From Flavobacteriales bacterium (lineage in GTDB: Bacteria; Bacteroidota; Bacteroidia; Flavobacteriales_F; PHOS-HE28): a DNA stretch of 64,000 bases. Below the pieces are notes generated by a model. It had not been told where the DNA came from. It ran no database searches and saw nothing but the letters and a program-made list of their open reading frames with translations. A program made the translations under genes and the position numbers. The DNA lies in the NCBI GenBank assembly GCA_016704485.1, contig JADJAA010000001.1:744001-808000 (forward strand). The letters are read 5' to 3'. This document shows, in pieces, positions 1-9,922 of this stretch (the stretch's first letter is position 1; the number at the start of each line of letters is the position of its first letter).

Positions 1-1
1 T

Positions 2-1954
2 CCTAGTGATGACCCGAATCCCGGCGGTTCGGATCATTGGCCCAAAGGCAAACTTCCCGTTTGGAAAGATGACGTTTTCGACCCGCAGCTTTCACGCGCA
101 CCTATAGCAATGGTAAGCCGGTATTACCACGATATCTCGTTGGGCCAATTCGAAGTGCTGGGTGACTACATCGATGAGATCGTAACGATCAAAGAAGGTG
201 AGAACCCTTCGATCAAGAACGTCTTCGGCTTGGGAACTTTGGCCGTGAAAGAACTCGGCTCACGCAACGGACTTAAAACCCATCACAACCTCAGTATTTC
301 GGACTTCGACCTATGGAAAAGAGGCGGTAAACCAGGGCTTCCGAAAGAGGCCGGACCCGACGACCCGCACAGCTACGACCATGTGATGGTGATCGTTCGG
401 AACAGCAGACTCACCCATGGACAAGGCAGCGTGGATAGCGGCAGCCCCGGAAAATTAGTCGGCTACGAAAGCGATTCTCAAAGCCGCTTCGGAGGCATGA
501 ATGCCCTACCCTTCGAGATCCTGAAACATGAGTTCAATCACCTGTTGCTCGGCGGTAATAATTTTCACAGTGGTGGTGGAAACGCACCTATGTTCCAAAG
601 CTATTTCATGTCGCTGCAAGGTGGTTGGAGCATGATGGGCGCAGCGAACAGCTCATTGCTTACCGCCTGCGCATGGGACCGGGATCGACTGGGATGGCGA
701 GCGAAAGATGGTTGTAGCAGGATCAATGCACGAGACGCAAATTCCAATTGCGTTAACGGTGATCTGGATCCTTTGAATGGCGATACAGGAGTGTACGTGA
801 TCCGTGATTTCGTTACGACCGGCGATGCATTACGGATAAAAATGCCATACCTCAACACAAATGAATATCCGCAGTTCCTTTGGCTGGAGAATCACCAAGG
901 TTGGAAAAACAATGGCTCACCTACGGATCGGTTCCACTTCGAAAAAGACATGCCATGCGTACAAGGTGTCGTGCCAGGGATCTTTGCCGTAATGCAAGTG
1001 GATCGTGAAGAAAAATCGGGCAAGGAGATCTATCGTGGAGAAGCCGACTACTTGCGTGCATTGCCAGCTTCCGGGTTCTATGATATGTATCTCCGAGGCG
1101 ACACGGTACGTTTCGAATGCCTGTGGCCCGCAAATACAACACCGTTGATAGTAAAGGATGGTCTCGCTAATCCACTGTCAGGCGCAAGTGAATTGGAAGC
1201 CCCATTGTTCGATACGCGTGGTGCCGATGTGCTCATGCGTTCGAAAGATGGCATCGTTCCGAAGGTTGAGGTGCGCAACGGTAACTACATCGACGAGGCC
1301 ATGTTCTATGGACATGCCCGACAGATCTTCACAGTGAACGGCAATCGCGAACTAGGTCTTGGAACGAACCCGCCTTTGGCGAATATGCTCACGCTTACCA
1401 GCTCTTCCGGCAAGACGAAATACAATGGATCACCACCGGACAACAGGGTCGTTCACTTAACCGGGATCAACGTGGAACTGACCGAACAGCGAACGGATGG
1501 TTCCATCGTGTTGCAGGTTCGGAATGATATGACATTAGTGGATCAGGATGTACGGTGGTGTGGTGATAGCATTGTGTTGCACACACCTGTTGACACGAAC
1601 AACTATGCACTTCACATTGCGGAAGGTCGTTCTGTTACGATCGATCGTTCAAGAACACCTACGCGTATTGCTGACCCTGATACCGTTCGGAACGAACGCT
1701 TTTTCAGTAAACGAACAACATTCGTGATCGAGTCCGGTGCACATGTTCTCATTGACGATAACGCTGAACTCAACGTGACCGGTGGCTCGGTGCTTCATGT
1801 GATGCCGGGTTGCGTCATCGACCTTTCAGCAAGTGCCAAGTTCTCCTCTGATAAGGACTCGCGCATTGTGTTGCACGGCGATGCCATAGTGAACGGCACG
1901 GCCAAACAATTGAAGGACCTCTGCAAGGAAGGGCGATCGGAACGCGTGCCATGA
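2..1954 (+). CDS. Secreted M6-like zinc metalloprotease, 5' end outside window
   Basis: The reading frame is open from the window edge, so the N-terminus is missing; the first internal ATG is at 110. A zinc-binding HEFNH motif lies at 527-541, followed about nine residues later by another His. Further on a GGWSMMG stretch resembles the Met-turn, and a WDRDRLGW segment resembles the region after the Met-turn in immune-inhibitor-A-type (M6) proteases. The C-terminal third is rich in short beta strands. No T9SS sorting domain is visible at the C-terminus, unlike other secreted proteins here. The stop codon overlaps the start of the next gene (ATGA), which suggests translational coupling. The metzincin assignment is by motif only and the third zinc ligand is uncertain. 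The natural substrate is unknown. Confidence 0.6.
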   Translation, partial: PSDDPNPGGSDHWPKGKLPVWKDDVFDPQLSRAPIAMVSRYYHDISLGQFEVLGDYIDEIVTIKEGENPSIKNVFGLGTLAVKELGSRNGLKTHHNLSISDFDLWKRGGKPGLPKEAGPDDPHSYDHVMVIVRNSRLTHGQGSVDSGSPGKLVGYESDSQSRFGGMNALPFEILKHEFNHLLLGGNNFHSGGGNAPMFQSYFMSLQGGWSMMGAANSSLLTACAWDRDRLGWRAKDGCSRINARDANSNCVNGDLDPLNGDTGVYVIRDFVTTGDALRIKMPYLNTNEYPQFLWLENHQGWKNNGSPTDRFHFEKDMPCVQGVVPGIFAVMQVDREEKSGKEIYRGEADYLRALPASGFYDMYLRGDTVRFECLWPANTTPLIVKDGLANPLSGASELEAPLFDTRGADVLMRSKDGIVPKVEVRNGNYIDEAMFYGHARQIFTVNGNRELGLGTNPPLANMLTLTSSSGKTKYNGSPPDNRVVHLTGINVELTEQRTDGSIVLQVRNDMTLVDQDVRWCGDSIVLHTPVDTNNYALHIAEGRSVTIDRSRTPTRIADPDTVRNERFFSKRTTFVIESGAHVLIDDNAELNVTGGSVLHVMPGCVIDLSASAKFSSDKDSRIVLHGDAIVNGTAKQLKDLCKEGRSERVP

Positions 1955-3681
1955 AGTTCACTATAGGGAAGTGGTCCTTTGTTGTGATCTTACTGGCTGG
2001 ACTTTTATACATCGGCAGTTCGTATACCTATCGCTATGCCGGCGACAATGGCAACGCGTGGCGCACAGCGATCAACAGCGATGGCGTGGGCTATTACGCG
2101 TACCTGACAGGACTCTTCATTGAGGGCGACCTAGCGAAAGCCGACGCAGCAGAACAGCATTTTACACCAGCGGGTAACAACCGGGTGATCCAATATTATT
2201 GCGGCACTCCCCTACTCATCGCGCCGTTCTTTCTCGCTGCAAAAGCATGGACCGCCATCACCGGTTACACCGACCCGACCGCAATGAGCATGCCCTATCA
2301 GATCGCTGTTGGTGTTGCGGCATTCTTCTATTTGGTGTTCGGTCTATTTCAACTTCGGAAGGTGTTGCTGAGGTTGGGCATGAGCGATGTGATCACCGCA
2401 ATGACGCTAAGTGTCATCACTTTCGGAAGCGGCCTTTTATATCACGCGGTGATCACGCCTTCCATGTCACATGTTTATGGCTTTGCGCTAATTGCACTTG
2501 CTTTGGCCGAGGCGCAACGAGCATGGCACGGCGGCAATTACGGACTGCTTCGGACAAGTATCGTTCTCGGTCTAGCGTTATTGGTACGTCCGACCCACGC
2601 ACTGATCATTCTTGCACTTCCGCTGGTGGCCATCACTGAACCAAGACCGTTGTTGGTATGGATCCGTGAACACGAACTCAAGCACTGGATCATCGCTGGA
2701 TCCGTTGGACTTGCCATCCTGTTCATTCAACCGCTTGCATGGTATCTGCAATGTGGTCTTTGGTGGGTGGATCCTTATGCGGGTGAAGGATTCAACTGGA
2801 GCGATCCACATATCTGGTCGGTGCTATTTGGTGCACGGAAGGGATTCTTTTTCTACTGGCCTTTGCTGCTGTTGGCGATACTGGGTCTGATGTTGATCAC
2901 CGTGCGATGGCGCGGGATCGGTGTACTTGCTTGGATCGGGTCCGCGTTGATCATCTACGTTACCAGTGCCTGGTGGAGTTGGTACTACGGTTACGGTTAC
3001 GGCATGCGACCATTGATCGACATTCTTCCTTTGCTTGCCGTTCCTATTGCAGTTCTGTTCAAGTCATTGCGCACTCCGATCCGGAATGGCTTATTCGGAC
3101 TTGCCATCCCACTGATGGTTCTTCAACTATTCCAAACGTGGCAATACCAGAACGGGATCATTCATCCATTCAATATGGACAAAGAGAAGTATGCCATGAT
3201 ATTTTTACGATCCGACGATCAGTGGCGTGATCGGTTCGGATGGTCGAACATGGCTCCTCCGTTCGCCCCCAACGGCTTAAATCAACTAGCAGACACAACG
3301 TTCTACACGGGTAATACGAGTGGCGTGATCAACGAGAAGGAGCGCCTCTCGCTGGCCTTGGTTGTCACTCCGGAAATCCTTCCTGATCACAGGACAATAC
3401 GTGTGGAACTTTCGTGCGGCCGCAGTGCCGTGGAACACAATGCATCCAATTCGGCCCAGTTGGTCTATTCGCTGCGTAAGAATGGAACTGATCGCGTTTA
3501 CCAGACCTTCCCGCTCAATGATATTCGCCTAGCCGATGACAGACCATGGAGAACATGGAACCACTCCTTCAATGTACCTCCAGCAGATCCCGATGAAGAC
3601 CTGGCGATCTATGTTCTTCAGTCCGGGAATGGATCCGTGCAGTTGCATGATCTGCGGATCGCTGTGAGCGCCATGAAATAA
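1951..3681 (+). CDS. Polytopic membrane protein, GT-C glycosyltransferase-like
   Basis: This 576-residue protein has about ten hydrophobic segments: an N-terminal one at residues 8-25, then a run of helices from about 85 to 400. A non-membrane C-terminal domain of about 170 residues rich in beta strands follows. After the first helix comes a loop with NSDGVGYYAYL. An acidic residue in that place followed by aromatic residues is typical of GT-C (GT39/ArnT-like) lipid-linked sugar transferases. The family assignment rests on topology and this loop, not on a definite signature. It overlaps the upstream metalloprotease gene by four bases and converges with purF with only two bases between the stop codons. 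The sugar donor and acceptor cannot be read from the sequence. Confidence 0.55.
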   Translation: MKFTIGKWSFVVILLAGLLYIGSSYTYRYAGDNGNAWRTAINSDGVGYYAYLTGLFIEGDLAKADAAEQHFTPAGNNRVIQYYCGTPLLIAPFFLAAKAWTAITGYTDPTAMSMPYQIAVGVAAFFYLVFGLFQLRKVLLRLGMSDVITAMTLSVITFGSGLLYHAVITPSMSHVYGFALIALALAEAQRAWHGGNYGLLRTSIVLGLALLVRPTHALIILALPLVAITEPRPLLVWIREHELKHWIIAGSVGLAILFIQPLAWYLQCGLWWVDPYAGEGFNWSDPHIWSVLFGARKGFFFYWPLLLLAILGLMLITVRWRGIGVLAWIGSALIIYVTSAWWSWYYGYGYGMRPLIDILPLLAVPIAVLFKSLRTPIRNGLFGLAIPLMVLQLFQTWQYQNGIIHPFNMDKEKYAMIFLRSDDQWRDRFGWSNMAPPFAPNGLNQLADTTFYTGNTSGVINEKERLSLALVVTPEILPDHRTIRVELSCGRSAVEHNASNSAQLVYSLRKNGTDRVYQTFPLNDIRLADDRPWRTWNHSFNVPPADPDEDLAIYVLQSGNGSVQLHDLRIAVSAMK

Positions 3682-3683
3682 GT

Positions 3684-5585
3684 TCAATAAGCCCGCACGT
3701 TCTTCCCCTCCATGTAATTGATGAACGCTCTGTTCACTACGCGATTTCCACCCGGTGTGGGATAGTTGCCCGTGAAGTACCAATCACCCAAGTGGTCCGG
3801 GCAAGCGGCATGTAGACCCTCGATGCTCTGGTAGATCACTTTTACCTCGGCCTTAATATCCGGTGGCGTTAGCATCTCGGCGATCTTATCGCTGATCTGT
3901 TCCGCAGTAAATGGTGCGTAGATCGCTTTTACCACATTCTCCTGCTCAGTGAACGGTCGACTTACCATCTCAAGGGCGCGATCGTAAACATCGTCGATGA
4001 TATTCTCTTGCGTGGTCTCTTGCAGCAACTCAATGGCCGCACGGAACGCCGCAAGATCACCCATCTTCGCCATGTCGATCCCATAACAATCGGGATACCG
4101 GATCTGGGGCGCACTGCTTACAACGATGATCCGTTTCGGCCCTAGCCTATCGAGCATTTTAAGGATGCTCTGCTTCAACGTGGTACCGCGCACAATGCTA
4201 TCGTCGATGACCACAAGATCATCCACATCACGGCGCACACTGCCGTAGGTAATGTCGTATACGTGCGCAACAAGGTCATCGCGTGCGTCATCTGCTGTAA
4301 TGAATGTGCGCAGTTTCGCATCCTTGATCGCCACCTTTTCCAACCGCGGTCGCAAAGCCAGAATGGATCGGATCTTTTCTGCGGATGGGTTCGCTCCCAG
4401 TGCAAGGATCCTTCGTTCCTTCACCTTGTCCAACTGATCATCCAATTCCTTCAGCATTCCGTAGAACGCCACCTCGGCGGTATTGGGAATAAAGCTGAAT
4501 ACCGTGTTCTCCAGATCATGGTCCACAGCTTCTAGAATGGCCGGACAGACCGATCGACCCAACGCCATACGCTCTTGGTACACATCGCGATCACTGCCGC
4601 GACTGAAATAGATCCGTTCGAAACTGCACGAACGTTTTTCCAACGGTTCCAGGATCTTTTCTTCACTGAACGTTCCGGCCTTGCGAATGATCAACGCGCA
4701 ACCCGGAGTCAATTCGTTCACGTTTTCCGTGCGCAACGCGAATGCTGTTTGAATGGCCGGCCGTTCACTCGCTACCACCACAACTTCATCATCGGCATAC
4801 CAATACGCAGGACGAATTCCCGCTGGATCCCGAAGTACGAACGCATCACCGTGACCGATCATTCCCGCCAACGCATAGCCGCCATCAAAATCGATCGCAC
4901 TTTGCTTGAGTATGCTTTGCACGTCCAATTTCTCAGCCATGATCTTGGTCACTTGCCGATCATTATATCCCAACTGTTGGTGAAGTTGCACCAAGCGATC
5001 GTTCTCCTTATCCAGGAAATGTCCGATCTTTTCCAGAACGGTCATGGTATCGCTGCGCTCCTTGGGATGCTGACCAATGCTCACCAACAGGTCGAATAGT
5101 TCATCGACATTGGTCATATTGAAATTCCCTGCAACGACCAGATTGCGCGTGATCCAGTTGTTCAACCGGCGTCTCGGATGGCAATTTTCCTCTCCATCTT
5201 TCCCGAATGTAGCATAGCGCAAATGGCCCATTAGCAACTCACCCATGAATGGCATCCGCTCTTTCAATGCGGCAACATCATTCAAGCAATTCGTATCGGA
5301 TGAAATAGCCTCGTTATATCCACCGTGGATCTTGGCGAAGATCTTTTGGATCGCTTGTTTATCCGTACTGCGGGAGCGGTCGATGAAATTGAGGCCTGGT
5401 GTTGGATCCAACTTGATCGTTGCAACCCCAGCGCCGTCCTGTCCTCGGTTATGTTGTTTCTCCATCAAGAGATACAACTTATTGAGGCCATAAAGCGGCG
5501 TACCGTACTTCTCTTGGTAATACTCCAAGGGTTTCCGCAAGCGGATCAGGGCAATGCCACATTCATGCTTGATCGCGTCGCTCAT
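3684..5585 (-). CDS. purF: Amidophosphoribosyltransferase, long Bacteroidota form
   Basis: The enzyme transfers ammonia from glutamine to PRPP, giving phosphoribosylamine, the first step of purine synthesis. The N-terminal class II glutamine amidotransferase domain starts after an eight-residue propeptide: Cys9 in HECGI would become the N-terminal nucleophile after processing. NRGQDGAG at 46-53 and GHLRYAT at about 120 are conserved amidotransferase motifs. The phosphoribosyltransferase PRPP loop is clear at about 458-469 (VVIDDSIVRGTT). At 633 residues it is about 130 longer than classical PurF, with insertions around residues 160-230 and a C-terminal extension. This length fits a second PurF-type lineage found in Bacteroidota, so a separate canonical purF may exist elsewhere in the genome. 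Confidence 0.85.
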   Translation of the reverse strand: MSDAIKHECGIALIRLRKPLEYYQEKYGTPLYGLNKLYLLMEKQHNRGQDGAGVATIKLDPTPGLNFIDRSRSTDKQAIQKIFAKIHGGYNEAISSDTNCLNDVAALKERMPFMGELLMGHLRYATFGKDGEENCHPRRRLNNWITRNLVVAGNFNMTNVDELFDLLVSIGQHPKERSDTMTVLEKIGHFLDKENDRLVQLHQQLGYNDRQVTKIMAEKLDVQSILKQSAIDFDGGYALAGMIGHGDAFVLRDPAGIRPAYWYADDEVVVVASERPAIQTAFALRTENVNELTPGCALIIRKAGTFSEEKILEPLEKRSCSFERIYFSRGSDRDVYQERMALGRSVCPAILEAVDHDLENTVFSFIPNTAEVAFYGMLKELDDQLDKVKERRILALGANPSAEKIRSILALRPRLEKVAIKDAKLRTFITADDARDDLVAHVYDITYGSVRRDVDDLVVIDDSIVRGTTLKQSILKMLDRLGPKRIIVVSSAPQIRYPDCYGIDMAKMGDLAAFRAAIELLQETTQENIIDDVYDRALEMVSRPFTEQENVVKAIYAPFTAEQISDKIAEMLTPPDIKAEVKVIYQSIEGLHAACPDHLGDWYFTGNYPTPGGNRVVNRAFINYMEGKNVRAY

Positions 5586-5611
5586 GGAAGAAGGCTCATC
5601 GGTTAAGAATG

Positions 5612-5619
5612 CAAAGATA
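5612..5619 (-). promoter_or_regulatory. Putative Bacteroidota -7 box of purF (TATCTTTG)
   Basis: On the minus strand TATCTTTG matches the Bacteroidota TAnnTTTG -7 consensus and lies 27 bases upstream of the purF start codon. No convincing -33 TTG is seen at the usual spacing, so the call rests on the -7 box and its position. Confidence 0.4.
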
Positions 5620-5806
5620 GTTCGTTGAAAATGCGTGTTGCCTTAACCGGAACCACTCTAGGCGGATCACCCTTATTCGCTAATGCTTAAGGGGAACTCA
5701 CACAAAAAACACCGTTCATGTTGGTTTCCAGAAGGTTTCGAGGCAACTGGAATACCCTCTTTCATGTCTATCTGGTGTAATTTAGCTGATCCGCCAGAGC
5801 GGTTCC

Positions 5807-8800
5807 ATGCGAGCTATCCTTTCCATATTCTTCCTATGCCTTGTCGGCGTAGGGTTTGCAGCTACTCCTGTTGCTTCGTTCACGGAGAACAAGGGGCAAT
5901 GGCCCGACCAAGTGCTTTACCGCGTGGAATTCCCCGGGGGAGCCTTGTTCGTGGAGCGCGAGGCGCTTATCTACGTGCTGCGTTCCGGCGGACATCAGCA
6001 TGGTCATGCAGGTGAATCGCTGGATGAACCTGCTCATGCCCATGCCTATCGGGTCCAATTCGTGGGTGGTCATGCGCAGGGCAGCGAAGGCCGGATGAAG
6101 CAGCCTCATTACGAGAATTTCTTCCTCGGTGACGACCCCACCAAATGGGGAACCGGTTGTGCGCTGTTCGGAGAAGTGCTCCTAAAGGATATTTGGCCCG
6201 GGATCGACCTTCGCTTCGATGGACGAAGCGGACTGAAATACGAGTTCATCGTTGCTCCCGGAGCAGATCCTGATCAGATCAAGTTGCGCTTCGAAGGTCA
6301 TGACGACATCGTGCTCAAGGATGATCGGTTGATGGTACGCACAACTGCCGGTGAGATAGTCGAGGAGGCACCCGTGAGCTTTTATGCTGATGGCTCCGTT
6401 GATGATGAGATCCTGTCGGCATTCAGCTTGAAGGATAATTTATTGTCGTTTGCATTAGAGGAAGCGATCGACGCATCACGCACGTTGATCATCGACCCGA
6501 TCCTCACCTTCGGTTCCTTTTCCGGAAGTACCGGAGATAACTTCGGTTTCACTGCAACATACGATGCCACCGGGCACCTTTACGGGGGCGGAAATGTGTT
6601 CGACATCGGGTACCCAACGACCGTTGGCGTGCTCGATCCGATCTTCAATGGAGGTACGTGCGACGTTGGAATTTCCAAATGGTCGCCTGATGGAACAACA
6701 CTTGTATGGAGCACCTATCTCGGTGGCACTGGCGATGATCTGCCACACAGTTTGGTGGTGAACACGAACAACGAACTCTTCGTAATGGGTTCAACTGGTT
6801 CCAGCGATATGCCTGTTACCGCAGGATGTTTCGACCCTTCTTTCAATAGTGGGTCCGTGGCATTCGTTAGTAGTTACAATTACCCGAACGGATCTGATAT
6901 CTACGTTGCACATTTCAATGCAACTGCGACATCATTGATCGGTTGCACGTACGTTGGCGGCTTGGGTAACGATGGCCTCAATACCGGTCCGCTGAATTTC
7001 AACTACGGTGATCAATTCAGAGGAGAGATCGCATTGGATGCCAATGAAAAACCGGTGATCTCTACTATTACTGCCAGTATCGATATGCCGACATCACCCG
7101 GCGCGCCACAGGCAACCAATGCCGGAGGAGCACACGACGCTTATTTCTTCCGATTGAATGCAGCGCTTACTGCGATGGAATGGGGCACGTACCATGGCGG
7201 AACGGAAGACGACACGGGTTTCGGTGTTCAATTCGACAGTGCTGGGAACATCTTCACGACCGGTGGCACGCAAAGTTCCAACCTACCAACGGCCGGGTCG
7301 CCAGCAGCAGGGTCCTTTTTCGGTTCGAGCGATGGATACATAGCGCGTTATTCACCGGACGGTAGCTCCTTGTTATCCACAACATTCGTGGGCACGGACA
7401 ATTACGATCAAAGTTTTCTCGTGCAATTGGACCTTCTGGATAATGTCTACATCGTTGGCCAAACGCATGGTGCGTATCCCGTTACTCCGGGTAAATACGC
7501 AGTACCGAACAGCTCGCAGTTCATCCATAAGTTCAGTAATGACCTCAGCACATCGATTTGGAGCACGCGGATCGGCAACGGGAATGGCAACGAGGATATT
7601 TCGCCTTCTGCTTTTCTGGTAAGCGATTGCGGACAGATCTATTTCAGTGGTTGGGGTGGTGGCACCAATAATGTAGGTGTACCCATCAACAGCACTACCA
7701 TTGGCCTGCCTACAACTCCCGGTGCATTCCAATCCACGACCGATGGAAGTGACTTCTATTTGATGGTGTTGGAACCCGATGCCGATGCACTCAATTACGC
7801 AACATTCTTCGGCGGTGCGGTGAGCAGTGAACATGTGGATGGTGGCACTTCCCGCTTCGACAAGAACGGAACGGTTTACCAAGCCGTTTGTGCGGGGTGT
7901 GGCGCAAATAGCGATTTCCCGACCACGCCGGGTGCATGGAGCAATACGAACAACAGTTTTAATTGCAATCTCGGTGTATTCAAATTCGATCTCGCAGCAC
8001 CCAATGTGCAGATCGGCATCGCCGGACCCAACACGATCTGTTTCCCGAGCGATGTACAGTTCACGAACACCAGTACCGGAGGAAACACCTTCCTGTGGAA
8101 CTTCGGCGATGGCGGTACCAGTACGGATTACTTGCCAACCCATACGTATACGGAGGAAGGTACGTTCACGGTCACCTTGGTCATGTCCGATAGCTACGGT
8201 TGCTCGCCTTCGGATAGCGCATCGATCACCGTAATAAGTAACAGCGGACCTGTTGCGAGCGTGGATCCCGCACCCATCATCTGCCCTGGTAGTTCCATCC
8301 AATTGAATGCTTCGGGTGGAGACACATACAGTTGGTCACCAACAACAGGATTGAGCGACCCGACCATTGCGGACCCGATCGCAGCACCTGCAGCCACAAC
8401 GAACTACACCGTAGTTGCCAGTGGCATCTGTGGAACGGATACCGCATCCGTGAATGTGATCGTGGATATTCCAGCAGGAACGGCCATGCCCGATGCGAGT
8501 GTTTGCATAGGCGACGACATTGAACTGAGCTTGCTTTCCGGCACCGTGCAGAGTTGGGATCCCGACCCTACTCTTTCCAGCACAACCAGCCAAACGCCGA
8601 CAGCAACGCCATTGGATACGACTACGTATTACGTCACGATCGTATCCGACCAAGGATGTATTGTTACGGATTCGATCACCATCTATGTCATTGATGGAGT
8701 TCCAGACCCGGTACTCGTGGATACCGCGATCTGTACAGGTTATTCCGTACTCCTCACTGGCCCGGTTGCGGATAGTTGGAATTGGCAGGCATCAGCGGAT

Positions 8801-9643
8801 CTTACTGCTTTGAATACGCAGAGCACCACCGCAACGCCGATCATTGGAACAACGTATTACGTGGTTGCCACGAATGTTTGCGGTTCCATTACCGACAGTG
8901 TTCGTGTGAGTTTGATCACCGTGCAACCAGCGGCATGGCCGGATACCATCGTGTGTCCCGGTGCGGAAGTGCAACTCTTTGCGAACGGTGGTGTGGAGTA
9001 CAGTTGGTCGCCACCGGAAGCGTTGAACTATCCGGATACCGCATCACCGATCGCTGTGGTCTGGGGACCGATCACCTACAGCATTGAAGTAACCGACGAG
9101 CACGGATGCATTGGCAACACAACACTCTCACTTACCACCTGGCCTTTACCGAACGTGTTGGCCGATCCGGATCAGATCATAGAGTGGGGACATACCGCAC
9201 AACTCGGTGCCGTTGGCGACGGACTTCTTGTTTGGGAGACCGTTGAGACCTTGAGCTGCGATACCTGTGATTCGCCGATCGCGAAGCCGGATTCCAGCAC
9301 CACCTATACCGTTACCGTTACCGATGTGAACGGATGCAAGAACACCGATGTGGTTACGATCCTGTTGGATGGATCACTCTACGTGCCCAACACCTTTACA
9401 CCGAACGGCGATGGCGTGAACGATGTGTTCCGAGCGTGGGGCAAAGAGATAAAAACCTATAAACTGTACGTCTTCAACCGCTGGGGCGAGCAGATCTTCT
9501 CCACGGAACAACTTACCGGCTTTTGGGATGGCACATACAAAGGCGTGGACTCACCGATCGACACCTACGTGTGGAAGATCCACGTGAGCGAGATCACCGG
9601 GAACAGGCGCATACTGTATGGGCATGTGAATTTGGTTCGGTGA
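5807..9643 (+). CDS. Giant gliding-motility-type surface protein with SBBP and PKD repeats
   Basis: This 1278-residue secreted protein starts with a signal peptide (residues 1-19, cleaved near GFAATPVA). The next 210 residues begin with TENKGQWPDQVLY, the hallmark of the N-terminal domain that precedes SBBP propellers in Bacteroidota. Residues of about 230-720 carry SBBP beta-propeller repeats with GGTGDD- and GGTEDD-type turns. A PKD domain with a WNFGDGG core lies near 760. Three or four repeated immunoglobulin-like modules follow, each with a YSWSPxxGLS- or YYVxxT-like pattern. The last 85 residues are a gliding-type (type B) T9SS sorting domain beginning VPNTFTPNGDGVND and containing VFNRWGEQIF. 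It is probably exported by T9SS and anchored at the surface, as an adhesin or matrix protein. No partner gene adjoins it. Confidence 0.9.
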   Translation: MRAILSIFFLCLVGVGFAATPVASFTENKGQWPDQVLYRVEFPGGALFVEREALIYVLRSGGHQHGHAGESLDEPAHAHAYRVQFVGGHAQGSEGRMKQPHYENFFLGDDPTKWGTGCALFGEVLLKDIWPGIDLRFDGRSGLKYEFIVAPGADPDQIKLRFEGHDDIVLKDDRLMVRTTAGEIVEEAPVSFYADGSVDDEILSAFSLKDNLLSFALEEAIDASRTLIIDPILTFGSFSGSTGDNFGFTATYDATGHLYGGGNVFDIGYPTTVGVLDPIFNGGTCDVGISKWSPDGTTLVWSTYLGGTGDDLPHSLVVNTNNELFVMGSTGSSDMPVTAGCFDPSFNSGSVAFVSSYNYPNGSDIYVAHFNATATSLIGCTYVGGLGNDGLNTGPLNFNYGDQFRGEIALDANEKPVISTITASIDMPTSPGAPQATNAGGAHDAYFFRLNAALTAMEWGTYHGGTEDDTGFGVQFDSAGNIFTTGGTQSSNLPTAGSPAAGSFFGSSDGYIARYSPDGSSLLSTTFVGTDNYDQSFLVQLDLLDNVYIVGQTHGAYPVTPGKYAVPNSSQFIHKFSNDLSTSIWSTRIGNGNGNEDISPSAFLVSDCGQIYFSGWGGGTNNVGVPINSTTIGLPTTPGAFQSTTDGSDFYLMVLEPDADALNYATFFGGAVSSEHVDGGTSRFDKNGTVYQAVCAGCGANSDFPTTPGAWSNTNNSFNCNLGVFKFDLAAPNVQIGIAGPNTICFPSDVQFTNTSTGGNTFLWNFGDGGTSTDYLPTHTYTEEGTFTVTLVMSDSYGCSPSDSASITVISNSGPVASVDPAPIICPGSSIQLNASGGDTYSWSPTTGLSDPTIADPIAAPAATTNYTVVASGICGTDTASVNVIVDIPAGTAMPDASVCIGDDIELSLLSGTVQSWDPDPTLSSTTSQTPTATPLDTTTYYVTIVSDQGCIVTDSITIYVIDGVPDPVLVDTAICTGYSVLLTGPVADSWNWQASADLTALNTQSTTATPIIGTTYYVVATNVCGSITDSVRVSLITVQPAAWPDTIVCPGAEVQLFANGGVEYSWSPPEALNYPDTASPIAVVWGPITYSIEVTDEHGCIGNTTLSLTTWPLPNVLADPDQIIEWGHTAQLGAVGDGLLVWETVETLSCDTCDSPIAKPDSSTTYTVTVTDVNGCKNTDVVTILLDGSLYVPNTFTPNGDGVNDVFRAWGKEIKTYKLYVFNRWGEQIFSTEQLTGFWDGTYKGVDSPIDTYVWKIHVSEITGNRRILYGHVNLVR

Positions 9644-9647
9644 CGTC

Positions 9648-9719
9648 GATCAGAAGATCAGATAATTAGACGATCAGATAATTTCGTGACTGCTTGGTCT
9701 AAGAAAGAGGAACGCTGAT
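9648..9719. repeat. Intergenic direct repeat, copy 1
   Basis: This 72-base segment begins GATCAGAAGATCAGA, contains several GATCAGATAATT words and ends AACGCTGAT. A second copy at 10953-11023 begins and ends with the same words, with the internal GATCAG units in a different order. It sits just after the surface protein gene and downstream of the ACMSD gene. Confidence 0.7.
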
Positions 9720-9922
9720 TTTTATGATGGTTATGATGAGCGCTGATGCTAATTGCTGATCCTTATTAACTGTAGTGCTCAGCTTTCCGAATTTGTATTT
9801 TTAAGAATGTAGGAGGTAGTTCTGCTCCCGAACGGAACAAATCGAAGATCGAAACCAGCCAAAGGAAGATCGATCCAACAATATGACCTCAGAGTATTAG
9901 GAATCAGAATTATCCTTTCGGG

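Noticed and set aside
7373..8302. A 309-codon minus-strand frame inside the surface protein gene
   Set aside because: It is fully covered by a repeat-rich gene with clear domains. Long antisense frames are common in such sequence.
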